Counted from the first letter of the stretch, positions 1-5,035 are shown. The stretch is DNA of 5,091 nt from Actinomycetota bacterium (GCA_003132645.1 PKYM01000261.1:7386-12476), one strand, 5' to 3'. A program made the numbers and translations. Notes: generated by a model from the sequence alone, not told the origin.

Positions 1-1
1 C

Positions 2-322
2 GACCTGTTCCTCGTCGCCTGCGCGGACGCGCGGCTGGTCGGTGTAGCGATGGGTGGCTGGGACGGGCGTCGCGCCTACATCTATCATCTGGCGGTCGAC
101 CCCGACTGGCAGCGCCGTGGGGTGGCCGACCGGCTCATGGACGAGCTCGAGGAGCGTTTTCGCGCCAAGGGAGCGCTCAAGGCCAAGCTGCAGATCCTGC
201 TCGGAAACGACGCCTCGGCCGCCTTCTTCGCGGCGCGCGGCTACCGGCTCGAGACCGACTGCGTGCCGTGGGGCAAGGAGCTCGTCTCGGGCGGCGCGCC
301 CGACGACTGGGAGTCGAGCTAG
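2..322 (+). CDS. GNAT-family N-acetyltransferase, 3' portion (5' end outside window)
   Basis: This is the C-terminal 106 residues of a probable GCN5-related N-acetyltransferase, which moves the acetyl group of acetyl-CoA to an amine on a protein or small molecule. The frame is open to the left edge, so the ATG at position 50 is internal and the real start lies outside the window. The acetyl-CoA pyrophosphate-binding motif A is clear: a strand with HLAVDP, then the Q-R-R-G-V-A loop and the helix that follows (bases about 86-165). It is followed by the motif B pattern N-x-x-A-x-x-F-F-x-x-x-G-Y (about 206-246). The overall layout is that of a RimI-like or generic small GNAT, and the substrate cannot be told. 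It ends with TAG 2-14 bases before the deacetylase-family gene, depending on that gene's start, so the two are probably one transcript. Family assignment is firm; specificity is unknown. Confidence 0.9.
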   Translation, partial: DLFLVACADARLVGVAMGGWDGRRAYIYHLAVDPDWQRRGVADRLMDELEERFRAKGALKAKLQILLGNDASAAFFAARGYRLETDCVPWGKELVSGGAPDDWESS

Positions 323-324
323 GA

Positions 325-1350
325 ATGGGGAAGGCCATGGATCCGGCGATCATCTGGGACCCGATCTACACGGAGCACGACACCGGCCGCGACCACGTCG
401 AGGCTCCCGACCGGGCGGCGGCGATCGTGGCCCACCTCCAGCAGACCGACCTCTGGCCCCGGCTCCAGGTGATAGCGCCCCACGCCGCCACCGTCGACGA
501 CCTGCTGACCGTGCACGGCGCCGCCTACGTCGAGCATGTGCGCGAGGTGAGCGAAAGTGGCGGCGGCTGGCTCGACGCCGACACTTTCGCCTCGGCGCGC
601 AGCTTCGAGGTCGCGCTGCTGGCCGCCGGCGGGACGCTCGACATCGCCGCGGCCTGGGAACGCGGCCTGGCCCCCTTCGCGCTCGTGCGCCCGCCCGGCC
701 ACCACGCCATGCCCGACGAGGCCATGGGCTTCTGTCTGTTCGACAACATCGCCATCCTGGCGCGCAGGCTGCTGGCGGACGGCCTCGAGCGTGTGCTCAT
801 CCTCGACTGGGACGTGCACCACGGCAACGGCACCCAGGCGATCTTCTACGATGAGCCCCGCGTGCTGTTCATCTCGCTGCACCAGTGGCCGTTCTTTCCG
901 GGTACCGGCTGGTATTCGGAGACCGGCGCCGGCCCCGGCGAGGGCTTCACCGTGAACGTGCCGTTCCCGCCGCGCACCACCGACGGCGACTACGTCCACG
1001 CCTTCGAAGCGCTGATCGAGCCGATCGTCGCGCAGTTCGCGCCGCAGGCCGTGCTGATCTCGGCGGGCCAGGACAGCCACGTCGACGACCATCTGGGGGC
1101 CATGGCCGTGACCGAGGCAGGTTTCGCCCAGATGGGCGCGCGGGCGGCCGCCCTCGCGACCGTCGCCGACGACCGCCTGGGCCTCGTGCTGGAGGGCGGC
1201 TACAACAAGGTCGCCAGCGCGCGCGCGGTCGAGGCCACCCTGCGGGGCATCGCCTCCGGGCAGGCGGCGCCGGTCGGCCCACCGAGCGACCATGGCAGGA
1301 TCGTGGTCGCCAAGGCAATCGACACGCAGCGCCGCTATTGGCGGCTCTGA
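325..1350 (+). CDS. Histone deacetylase-family zinc amidohydrolase (AcuC / acetylpolyamine amidohydrolase-like)
   Basis: A complete 341-residue cytoplasmic protein of the arginase/deacetylase fold, which removes acyl groups from acyl-amines such as acetyl-lysine or acetylpolyamines. Signature motifs appear in the family order: RPPGHHA (122-128) with the H126-H127 catalytic dyad; GFCLFDN (135-141); DWDVHHGNGT (161-170), giving zinc ligands D163 and H165; a SLHQWPFFPGTG loop (184-195); GQDSH (248-252), giving the third zinc ligand D250; and LEGGYN (289-294) with the transition-state tyrosine Y293. All catalytic residues are therefore present. One oddity is glutamine at 249, where family members usually have phenylalanine (GFD). 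The length is normal for bacterial members. The ATG at 325 leaves 2 bases after the GNAT stop; an in-frame ATG at 337, preceded by GGGGAAGG, is an equally possible start. The longer frame back to 268 would overlap the GNAT gene and is unlikely. No signal peptide is seen. The true substrate is unknown. Confidence 0.93.
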   Translation: MGKAMDPAIIWDPIYTEHDTGRDHVEAPDRAAAIVAHLQQTDLWPRLQVIAPHAATVDDLLTVHGAAYVEHVREVSESGGGWLDADTFASARSFEVALLAAGGTLDIAAAWERGLAPFALVRPPGHHAMPDEAMGFCLFDNIAILARRLLADGLERVLILDWDVHHGNGTQAIFYDEPRVLFISLHQWPFFPGTGWYSETGAGPGEGFTVNVPFPPRTTDGDYVHAFEALIEPIVAQFAPQAVLISAGQDSHVDDHLGAMAVTEAGFAQMGARAAALATVADDRLGLVLEGGYNKVASARAVEATLRGIASGQAAPVGPPSDHGRIVVAKAIDTQRRYWRL

Positions 1351-1401
1351 GGCGGGTAGGCGCGCCCGAGACCCGATCCGAGCCCAAACTCCAGTCCAGC
1401 A

Positions 1402-1440
1402 AGGGGGCTGCCGACACCCTAATCAAGGAGTCGGACCCCT
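1402..1440 (+). other. Imperfect inverted repeat / possible RNA hairpin downstream of the deacetylase-family gene
   Basis: Bases 1402-1406 (AGGGG) can pair with 1436-1440 (CCCCT), and 1411-1415 (CCGAC) with 1430-1434 (GTCGG). The two stems are separated by a small asymmetric bulge and closed by a 14-base loop. AGGG at 1402-1405 could instead pair with CCCT at 1417-1420, so two folds compete. There is no T-run after it, so it is not a canonical intrinsic terminator. It lies 52 bases after the deacetylase stop and may stabilise or end that mRNA, or it may be chance in GC-rich DNA. Confidence 0.3.
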
Positions 1441-1460
1441 AGTCGAGAAGAGGGCCTGTG

Positions 1461-1469
1461 TGCTACCAT
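1461..1469 (+). promoter_or_regulatory. Candidate extended -10 promoter for the cysteine-rich gene
   Basis: The bases TGC followed by TACCAT form an extended -10 element (TGn plus TAnnnT, hexamer 1464-1469). A transcript would begin near 1476, giving a leader of about 50 bases ahead of the GTG start at 1528. No convincing -35 box sits 16-18 bases upstream, which is compatible with an extended -10 promoter but makes the call tentative. Confidence 0.4.
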
Positions 1470-1483
1470 ACGGGCTCCGGGGG

Positions 1484-1503
1484 GCCGGCTCTGACGAGCC
1501 GGC
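1484..1503 (+). promoter_or_regulatory. Perfect 8-bp stem-loop in the leader of the cysteine-rich gene
   Basis: GCCGGCTC (1484-1491) pairs perfectly with GAGCCGGC (1496-1503) around the four-base loop TGAC, and is followed by TTTC. It resembles a weak intrinsic terminator for the upstream genes, but the T-tract is only three bases. It sits between the candidate -10 element and the ribosome-binding site of the next gene, so it may instead be a 5' leader element (attenuator or mRNA-stabilising hairpin) of that gene. The sequence alone does not decide between these. Confidence 0.5.
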
Positions 1504-1514
1504 TTTCATCGTGT

Positions 1515-1520
1515 AGGAGG
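1515..1520 (+). promoter_or_regulatory. Strong Shine-Dalgarno site fixing the GTG start
   Basis: A perfect AGGAGG lies 7 bases before the GTG at 1528-1530. This fixes GTG, not any downstream ATG, as the start of the cysteine-rich protein and predicts efficient translation. Confidence 0.85.
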
Positions 1521-1527
1521 TAGGTAG

Positions 1528-1881
1528 GTGTCGGTCGAAGAAGCGCTCGAGTGCCACGAGTGCGCAGCCGTCTGCGAGAAGGTCGTCTATCCGGCCTCTT
1601 GTCTCGGGTCGAGCTGCCGCTACCTGTACGCCTTCAAGGAGAGGGGTCGCACCTTCTTCGGTTGCATCGAAAAGGTCTTCCGCCACGAGATCGAGCTCGA
1701 ACTGTTCCGTGAGCTCGAGCGCACCAAGGGTGGCTTCGGCGTCGTCAAGATGGCGCGCCAGCCGCTCGAACAGTGCGCGGTAGCCGTTCAGAGCTGCTAT
1801 CAGTGCGCTGAAGTCCCGCTCTGTCGCAACATGTACTTTCGGCGCCGCGACCGTCGCAGCGTCGAGGCTTTCGAAGAGTAA
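1528..1881 (+). CDS. Small cysteine-rich protein of unknown function, probably metal-binding
   Basis: I do not recognise this 117-residue protein. It has ten cysteines, at positions 9, 12, 16, 25, 30, 46, 83, 90, 93 and 99. The N-terminal half has CHECAAVC (C-x2-C-x3-C), then C25, C30 and C46. A charged helical stretch (about 50-67, rich in E/L/R) follows. The C-terminal half has C83 and then CYQCAEVPLC (C90-x2-C93-x5-C99), ending in an arginine-rich basic segment (100-110) and an acidic tail. Two cysteine clusters flanking a helical middle suggest two zinc or iron-sulfur sites; the basic tail could contact nucleic acid, which is inference only. No signal peptide or membrane segment is seen, so it is probably cytoplasmic. 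The GTG start is fixed by a perfect AGGAGG. Frame, start and codon use support a real gene. It has its own candidate promoter and lies 97 bases before ssrA. Confidence 0.85.
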   Translation: MSVEEALECHECAAVCEKVVYPASCLGSSCRYLYAFKERGRTFFGCIEKVFRHEIELELFRELERTKGGFGVVKMARQPLEQCAVAVQSCYQCAEVPLCRNMYFRRRDRRSVEAFEE

Positions 1882-1889
1882 CCGGACGC

Positions 1890-1901
1890 GGCGCCGGCGC
1901 C
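1890..1901. repeat. 12-bp perfect palindrome before ssrA
   Basis: GGCGCCGGCGCC reads the same on both strands and starts 8 bases after the stop of the cysteine-rich gene. It could be the core of a hairpin ending that mRNA, an operator ahead of the ssrA promoter, or simply a product of high GC. There is no T-run beside it. Confidence 0.4.
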
Positions 1902-1929
1902 TCGACCTGCTTCGTCGTGTGGGAACGGG

Positions 1930-1935
1930 TATACT
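1930..1935 (+). promoter_or_regulatory. Candidate -10 box of the ssrA promoter
   Basis: TATACT matches the housekeeping -10 consensus at five of six positions and stands out in a very GC-rich region. Transcription would begin near 1942, giving a 5' leader of about 37 bases that RNase P would remove to make the mature 5' end at 1979. The leader contains a small hairpin (CCGGC 1951-1955 with GCCGG 1962-1966). No good -35 box is seen at the usual spacing (bases 1907-1912 are CTGCTT). Confidence 0.5.
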
Positions 1936-1978
1936 TCTTTTGTTGATCGACCGGCCTCTCCGCCGGCCGCTCGCCCGT

Positions 1979-2328
1979 GGGGGCGAATTGGTTTCGACAT
2001 GGAGAGACTCCGGTTGGAGCAGCAAGCCGAGGTCCGGTGGCCTCGTTAAACTGCCGGAACAAACCACATGCCGAGAGTAATCTCGCACTGGCTGCGTAAA
2101 AAGTAGCCACGTCGCCTCCGACAAGCCCGCGGTCGGAGATGCGGCGTCGCTAGCGGGCTAGGGACCGGCTGGTCCGCTCTGTCCGGCCGCGACCGAAGTA
2201 AACCAGAGCTGGCAAGCCAGATCCGGCCGACGCGGAGCTGGGGCGCGAGATGAAATGCGCCGGCTAAGCTTGTAGAGACTCCGCCAGGGCCTCCGTGGAC
2301 GCGGGTTCGAGTCCCGCCGCCTCCACCA
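1979..2328 (+). ncRNA. ssrA: Transfer-messenger RNA (tmRNA, 10Sa RNA)
   Basis: tmRNA rescues stalled ribosomes in trans-translation with SmpB and tags the unfinished protein for proteolysis. The mature RNA is about 350 nt. The acceptor stem pairs GGGGGCG (1979-1985) with CGCCTCC (2318-2324), then discriminator A and an encoded CCA (2326-2328). The D-arm-like segment has the typical GGTTTCGAC (1990-1998). The T arm is perfect: GCGGG (2301-2305), loop TTCGAGT, CCCGC (2313-2317). Pseudoknot 1 is visible (2028-2032 with 2041-2045; 2034-2037 with 2054-2057). The stop-codon hairpin pairs 2090-2095 with 2103-2108. Pseudoknot 2 is an H-type knot (2116-2122 with 2132-2138; 2124-2130 with 2153-2159). 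The conserved GGCTAAGC-TTGTAG string (2262-2275) forms the 3' side of helix 2. It is a single-piece gene, unlike the permuted form of Alphaproteobacteria. It is transcribed toward the flavoprotein gene with only a 22-base gap. Confidence 0.97.
2070..2099 (+). other. tmRNA tag-peptide reading frame, AESNLALAA-stop
   Basis: Within the tmRNA the frame GCC-GAG-AGT-AAT-CTC-GCA-CTG-GCT-GCG-TAA encodes AESNLALAA, ending in the ALAA degron recognised by ClpXP-type proteases. The resume codon is placed at GCC 2070-2072. It follows pseudoknot 1 by a 12-base A/C-rich single strand, encodes the usual alanine, and has A at the -4 position (2066), as in other tmRNAs. The stop codon TAA lies in the loop of the following hairpin, matching helix 5 of known tmRNAs. 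An earlier in-frame codon as resume point is less likely because it would fall inside pseudoknot 1. Confidence 0.85.
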
Positions 2329-2350
2329 CGTTGTCACGCGTCGTACCCTG

Positions 2351-4051
2351 TCACGGCCTGAACGGGTAGCGCTCGATCGGGACCGGCGTAGTCGAGAGTG
2401 CCATCTCTCCGCCGGCGTCATGAACCTCGATCCACTTCACGAACTCGGCGTCGTTTCGCTCGGGGTAGTCCTCGCGCAGGTGCCAGCCGCGGCTTTCCTT
2501 GCGCGCGAGCGAGGTGCGGAAGAACATCTCGGCGCAGAGGGCCATAGCCTCGACCTCGTGACAGGCGGCGAGGTAGTGCGGGTCGACAGCCGCAAGGTGG
2601 GGCAGCTGCTCTTTGATGGCGAGCACCTCGTCTAGCGCCGCGTTCAGGCGCTCGTCGTTCTTGAGAATGCTGTTGCCGACAGGGGACATCACATCCTGGA
2701 TGCGGCGCACCAGCTCCGGCGCAGCCGTGCCGCTGCGGCCGAGCGGCGCGAGAATGCGCGCCTTCAGTTCCTCCGCCAGGGCTGCATCCGGCTCGCCGGC
2801 GGCGGCCTTGGCCGCGGCCAAGGCCGCCGGCGCGCAGCGCGCGCCCGAGAACGTCGCGAAGCCGAGGCCGGAGCCACGCATGCGCCCCGGAGGCGCCGGC
2901 ACGGCTCCCGCCAGGCTGCTGCCCCCGGCGGACGTGTCGCCGACCGCGAACAGGCCCGGCACCGTGGTCGCCATGTCATGGTCCACCATGACCGGCGACT
3001 GCTCGCCGATGAAGCCGGGCAGCACCGGCTGCATCGGGCCCTGCACCGTGGACGCGGCCATTGCCCTGCCGATCGTCAGGCCCCAGAACTTCATGCTCAC
3101 GGGCCTAAAGGCGAGCTTGTCGTCGTGGAAGGCGGGCGCCACCACGTTGTTCACGTAGTTCTCGGCCATGTTGGCGCAGACGGGGCCGTTGCCGGCCTTC
3201 ATCTCTCTCCACCACGCCACGACCTCCTTGGAGTGCACGTCCGATTCGATGGCCGGACGTACGGCCCGGGAGATCTGCTCGCCCTTGGCGTTGTAGAGGC
3301 AGTCCTCGGCGCCCTGGCAGACTTCCTTGGTGTCGGAGAAGACCCAGTTGATGAAGCTGCCGAACTCCGCGTTGCGCATCGCCGCACCGGCCCGCCAGGC
3401 GGCCGCGATGCCCTCGCCGCGGGCGCTCGACCAGCGGCGCATGAGCTTGTAGCACTGGTTGCCGCCGGCGAGCACCACGGCTCCTGCCTTCACGACGACG
3501 CACTCCCCGTCCAGCATGCCGAAGCCGATGGCGCCGCAGACGCGCTCGCCGTCCTTGAGCAGGTCGATGACCTCCACGCGGTCGGCGAAGCGGACGCCGA
3601 GCTTGATCGCGTGCCTGTGCATGTTGAGGGTCATGTCCTGATCCATGACGCACATGCGCCACGGGTGCTGCGGCATCCAGCGGATGAACTTGGGCTCGCC
3701 GGCGTCGTCGCGGTAGATGTGCACGCCCCAGCTCTCGAGGCGCTCGAGGTTAGGCCGCGACTCCTTGCCGTACGCGAGCAGGAGCTCCTGGTCCTCGAGG
3801 AAGTCACCGACGTTGTGCACGTGGAAGTCGAGGAACCGGTCGAACCCATCCTCCTCGACCATGTAGGCGTAGTTGCCGCCGCCCTTGTTGGCCTTGCCGC
3901 CCCATCCTGAGACGACCTTGTCGAGTACGAGGACGTCCACCTCGGGGTCGGTCTCCTTGGCGACGATGGCCGTCGCCAGGCCGGCGATGCCGCCGCCAAC
4001 GATCAAGAGGTCTGTGGTGTGCACGGTCCCCAGGGATCCGAGAGTAGCCAT
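2351..4051 (-). CDS. FAD-dependent oxidoreductase of the fumarate reductase / AprA flavoprotein superfamily
   Basis: A 566-residue soluble flavoprotein, last gene of the minus-strand operon. The N-terminal Rossmann motif GGGIAG (19-24) with acidic D44 after the second strand binds FAD; GDTSAGG (371-377), preceded by VPGLFAVG, is the second FAD contact. The C-terminal helical domain carries the hallmark RxSLARKESRGWHLREDYPxRND (512-534) of the SdhA/FrdA/AprA group. The HPTG-type dicarboxylate motif of succinate dehydrogenase and fumarate reductase is absent, so the substrate is probably not fumarate. Layout is closer to adenylylsulfate reductase alpha, but it is about 100 residues shorter, and sat and a typical aprB are not next to it. 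R390 and R392 in the APPGRMRGSG loop occupy the region of the catalytic arginine in relatives. No Tat signal or haem domain is seen, so it is probably cytoplasmic. The ATG at 4051 is set by AAGGAG 8 bases upstream. The ferredoxin gene 33 bases upstream supplies a likely electron partner. Substrate and direction are unknown. Confidence 0.88.
   Translation of the reverse strand: MATLGSLGTVHTTDLLIVGGGIAGLATAIVAKETDPEVDVLVLDKVVSGWGGKANKGGGNYAYMVEEDGFDRFLDFHVHNVGDFLEDQELLLAYGKESRPNLERLESWGVHIYRDDAGEPKFIRWMPQHPWRMCVMDQDMTLNMHRHAIKLGVRFADRVEVIDLLKDGERVCGAIGFGMLDGECVVVKAGAVVLAGGNQCYKLMRRWSSARGEGIAAAWRAGAAMRNAEFGSFINWVFSDTKEVCQGAEDCLYNAKGEQISRAVRPAIESDVHSKEVVAWWREMKAGNGPVCANMAENYVNNVVAPAFHDDKLAFRPVSMKFWGLTIGRAMAASTVQGPMQPVLPGFIGEQSPVMVDHDMATTVPGLFAVGDTSAGGSSLAGAVPAPPGRMRGSGLGFATFSGARCAPAALAAAKAAAGEPDAALAEELKARILAPLGRSGTAAPELVRRIQDVMSPVGNSILKNDERLNAALDEVLAIKEQLPHLAAVDPHYLAACHEVEAMALCAEMFFRTSLARKESRGWHLREDYPERNDAEFVKWIEVHDAGGEMALSTTPVPIERYPFRP
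2800..2829. repeat. 30-bp perfect palindrome inside the flavoprotein gene
   Basis: The arm CGGCGGCCTTGGCCG is followed immediately by its exact reverse complement, with no mismatch over 30 bases. It encodes residues 408-418 of the flavoprotein, an alanine-rich segment (PAALAAAKAAA) between the FAD-binding part and the C-terminal helical part. In RNA it could form a very stable hairpin within the message. It may be an accident of alanine-rich coding in GC-rich DNA or a small insertion. Confidence 0.8.
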
Positions 4052-4084
4052 GTCACATGCTCCTTGCGCTCAGAGGGTGCGCGG

Positions 4085-4306
4085 TCAGACGACCGGGGGC
4101 CAGTAGGTGCCGAAGTAGTCGGGCACCACCTCGATGCACTGCTCCGGGCACTCGAGCTGGCACTTGTTGCACTCAGTGCAGTCTTCCGGATAGGCGACTA
4201 TGGGCCTGGCTTCGTCGGCGTCCCACCGGAAGACGTCGACGAAGCACGCCTCGAAGCACGTCTGACAGCCCGTGCACACTTCGCGATCGATGTTGATGGC
4301 GTTCAT
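4085..4306 (-). CDS. Two-cluster [4Fe-4S] ferredoxin-like protein
   Basis: A 73-residue small electron carrier. Two cluster motifs are present: C11-x2-C14-x2-C17-x3-C21, then C43-x2-C46-x2-C49-x3-C53-P. Each would hold a [4Fe-4S] cluster, with the fourth cysteine of one motif ligating the other cluster, as in 2[4Fe-4S] ferredoxins. The usual proline after the fourth cysteine of the first motif is replaced by phenylalanine (C21-F22). An extra cysteine, C57, lies in CPEQC. The link between the motifs (22-42) is acidic, and the tail ends in an aromatic/proline segment (YFGTYWPPVV). The start ATG at 4306 is preceded by GGAAGGGAG. It lies 30 bases after the upstream hydrolase-like gene and 33 before the flavoprotein gene, so it is most likely the dedicated electron carrier or small subunit of that flavoprotein, in the way AprB serves AprA. 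It lacks the extra C-terminal region of AprB. Confidence 0.92.
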   Translation of the reverse strand: MNAINIDREVCTGCQTCFEACFVDVFRWDADEARPIVAYPEDCTECNKCQLECPEQCIEVVPDYFGTYWPPVV

Positions 4307-4336
4307 CGGACTCCCTTCCGATTGCCTGTTCTCTTT

Positions 4337-4960
4337 CTAGAGCTCCACATAGCGGGCGTCGCGTCCGCTGCCCCCGACCTTGAATGAGTAGTAGGGAGAG
4401 ATCTCGGGGTCGCTGATCACGCGGTAGAGCCGCGACAGCGTCGGCAGGAAGACCTCCCAGTTGCCGACCTCCTGCGTGGCGTGAGCGGCCCAGATCATGC
4501 CGCTGTCGGCCGCGTTCTCCCGCGTCTCGACTGCCGACGACATGCCCACGCAGCCGTTGTCGCTGCTCTGCCACTGGTGGATCCTGTAGGCGAGCGCCGG
4601 GTCGTCGCGCCGCACGTCGTCGCCGAGGATGCTGATGCCGGCGACGATCACGACGTGGTCGTACTCGATGAGGTCCCGGATCTCCGGGGCGACGTGCTCG
4701 AGCGCCTCCATGCGGATGTAAGGCCGGATCGGCTTGCCGTCACTCCACACCTGCGGGGCGACGTGGATGCTGCCGAGGGGGCCGCCGGCCTCTTCGATGC
4801 TCACCCACCACTCGAACCCCTTGTGCTGGTTCGGGTGCCAGAGATGGTCGCCCTTCTCCATGTTCACCCAGAACCAATCGAGCATCCACGGCGTGACGTC
4901 GTCGAGCTCCCAGTCGATGTGCGTCCAGGGGTGGTCGTCCTGCCGGGTGGTGCTCTTCAT
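4337..4960 (-). CDS. Probable DAPG/phloretin hydrolase-family (PhlG-like) protein
   Basis: A 207-residue protein, first clear gene of the minus-strand operon. The segment TPWMLDWFWVNM (23-34), followed by a H-L-W-H-P-N-Q-H-K-G-F-E-W stretch (39-51), resembles the diacetylphloroglucinol hydrolase family. Its members (PhlG, phloretin hydrolase) cleave a carbon-carbon bond next to a phenolic ketone using a zinc ion held by two His and two Glu. A late HxxxE (H160-E164, in HATQEV) matches the spacing of one His-Glu ligand pair known in PhlG. H42, H46 and E50 are candidates for the others. It is rather shorter than characterised members (about 250-290 residues). Tryptophan is abundant, there is no signal peptide, and it is presumably cytoplasmic. 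The ATG at 4960 follows AAAGGA by 10 bases. A promoter is not clear; a TAGAGT (5038-5033) with weak TTCCAC upstream is the only candidate. Family call by recognition only; the substrate may differ from DAPG. Confidence 0.65.
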   Translation of the reverse strand: MKSTTRQDDHPWTHIDWELDDVTPWMLDWFWVNMEKGDHLWHPNQHKGFEWWVSIEEAGGPLGSIHVAPQVWSDGKPIRPYIRMEALEHVAPEIRDLIEYDHVVIVAGISILGDDVRRDDPALAYRIHQWQSSDNGCVGMSSAVETRENAADSGMIWAAHATQEVGNWEVFLPTLSRLYRVISDPEISPYYSFKVGGSGRDARYVEL

Positions 4961-5035
4961 GGGTCGGCGTTCCTTTCTTTCGTTCGCGTGGACCGATCAC
5001 CCAGGTCGCGCGGCGCTGTGTCCTATCGGTGCACT

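Noticed and set aside
50..52. ATG at 50 as the true start of the GNAT gene
   Set aside because: The same frame is open to the left edge and encodes a plausible preceding beta-strand (DLFLVACADARLVGVA), so the gene begins outside the window.
268..324. Upstream ATG at 268 for the deacetylase-family protein
   Set aside because: It would overlap the GNAT gene by 55 bases and add an arginine-rich stretch that is the GNAT gene in another frame; ATG at 325 or 337 fits family length better.
319..1293. Long minus-strand open frame opposite the deacetylase-family gene
   Set aside because: It is a shadow of the GC-rich gene on the + strand. The + strand product carries every catalytic motif of its family, and the antisense product has no recognisable motif.
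2052..2099. Longer tmRNA tag starting at TGC 2052
   Set aside because: This codon lies within pseudoknot 1 and would encode a Cys resume residue; GCC at 2070 has the usual alanine, the single-stranded spacer and A at -4.
2053..2106. Alternative tag frame starting GCC 2053 and ending TAG 2104-2106
   Set aside because: It ends in a lysine-rich sequence rather than the ALAA degron, and the stop would not lie in the loop of the following hairpin.
1423..2124. Minus-strand 233-codon open frame spanning the cysteine-rich gene and the start of ssrA
   Set aside because: It crosses a tmRNA gene and a + strand gene with a perfect ribosome site; its sequence is low-complexity and arginine-rich.
2978..3910. 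310-codon + strand open frame opposite the flavoprotein gene
   Set aside because: Composition is dominated by H, A, V, D and G, as expected for antisense of GC-rich coding DNA, and the minus-strand protein is clearly a real FAD enzyme.
2351..4306. Dissimilatory adenylylsulfate reductase AprBA
   Set aside because: The flavoprotein is too short, the small subunit lacks the AprB C-terminal region, and sat and other sulfur genes are not adjacent; the gene before them is hydrolase-like.
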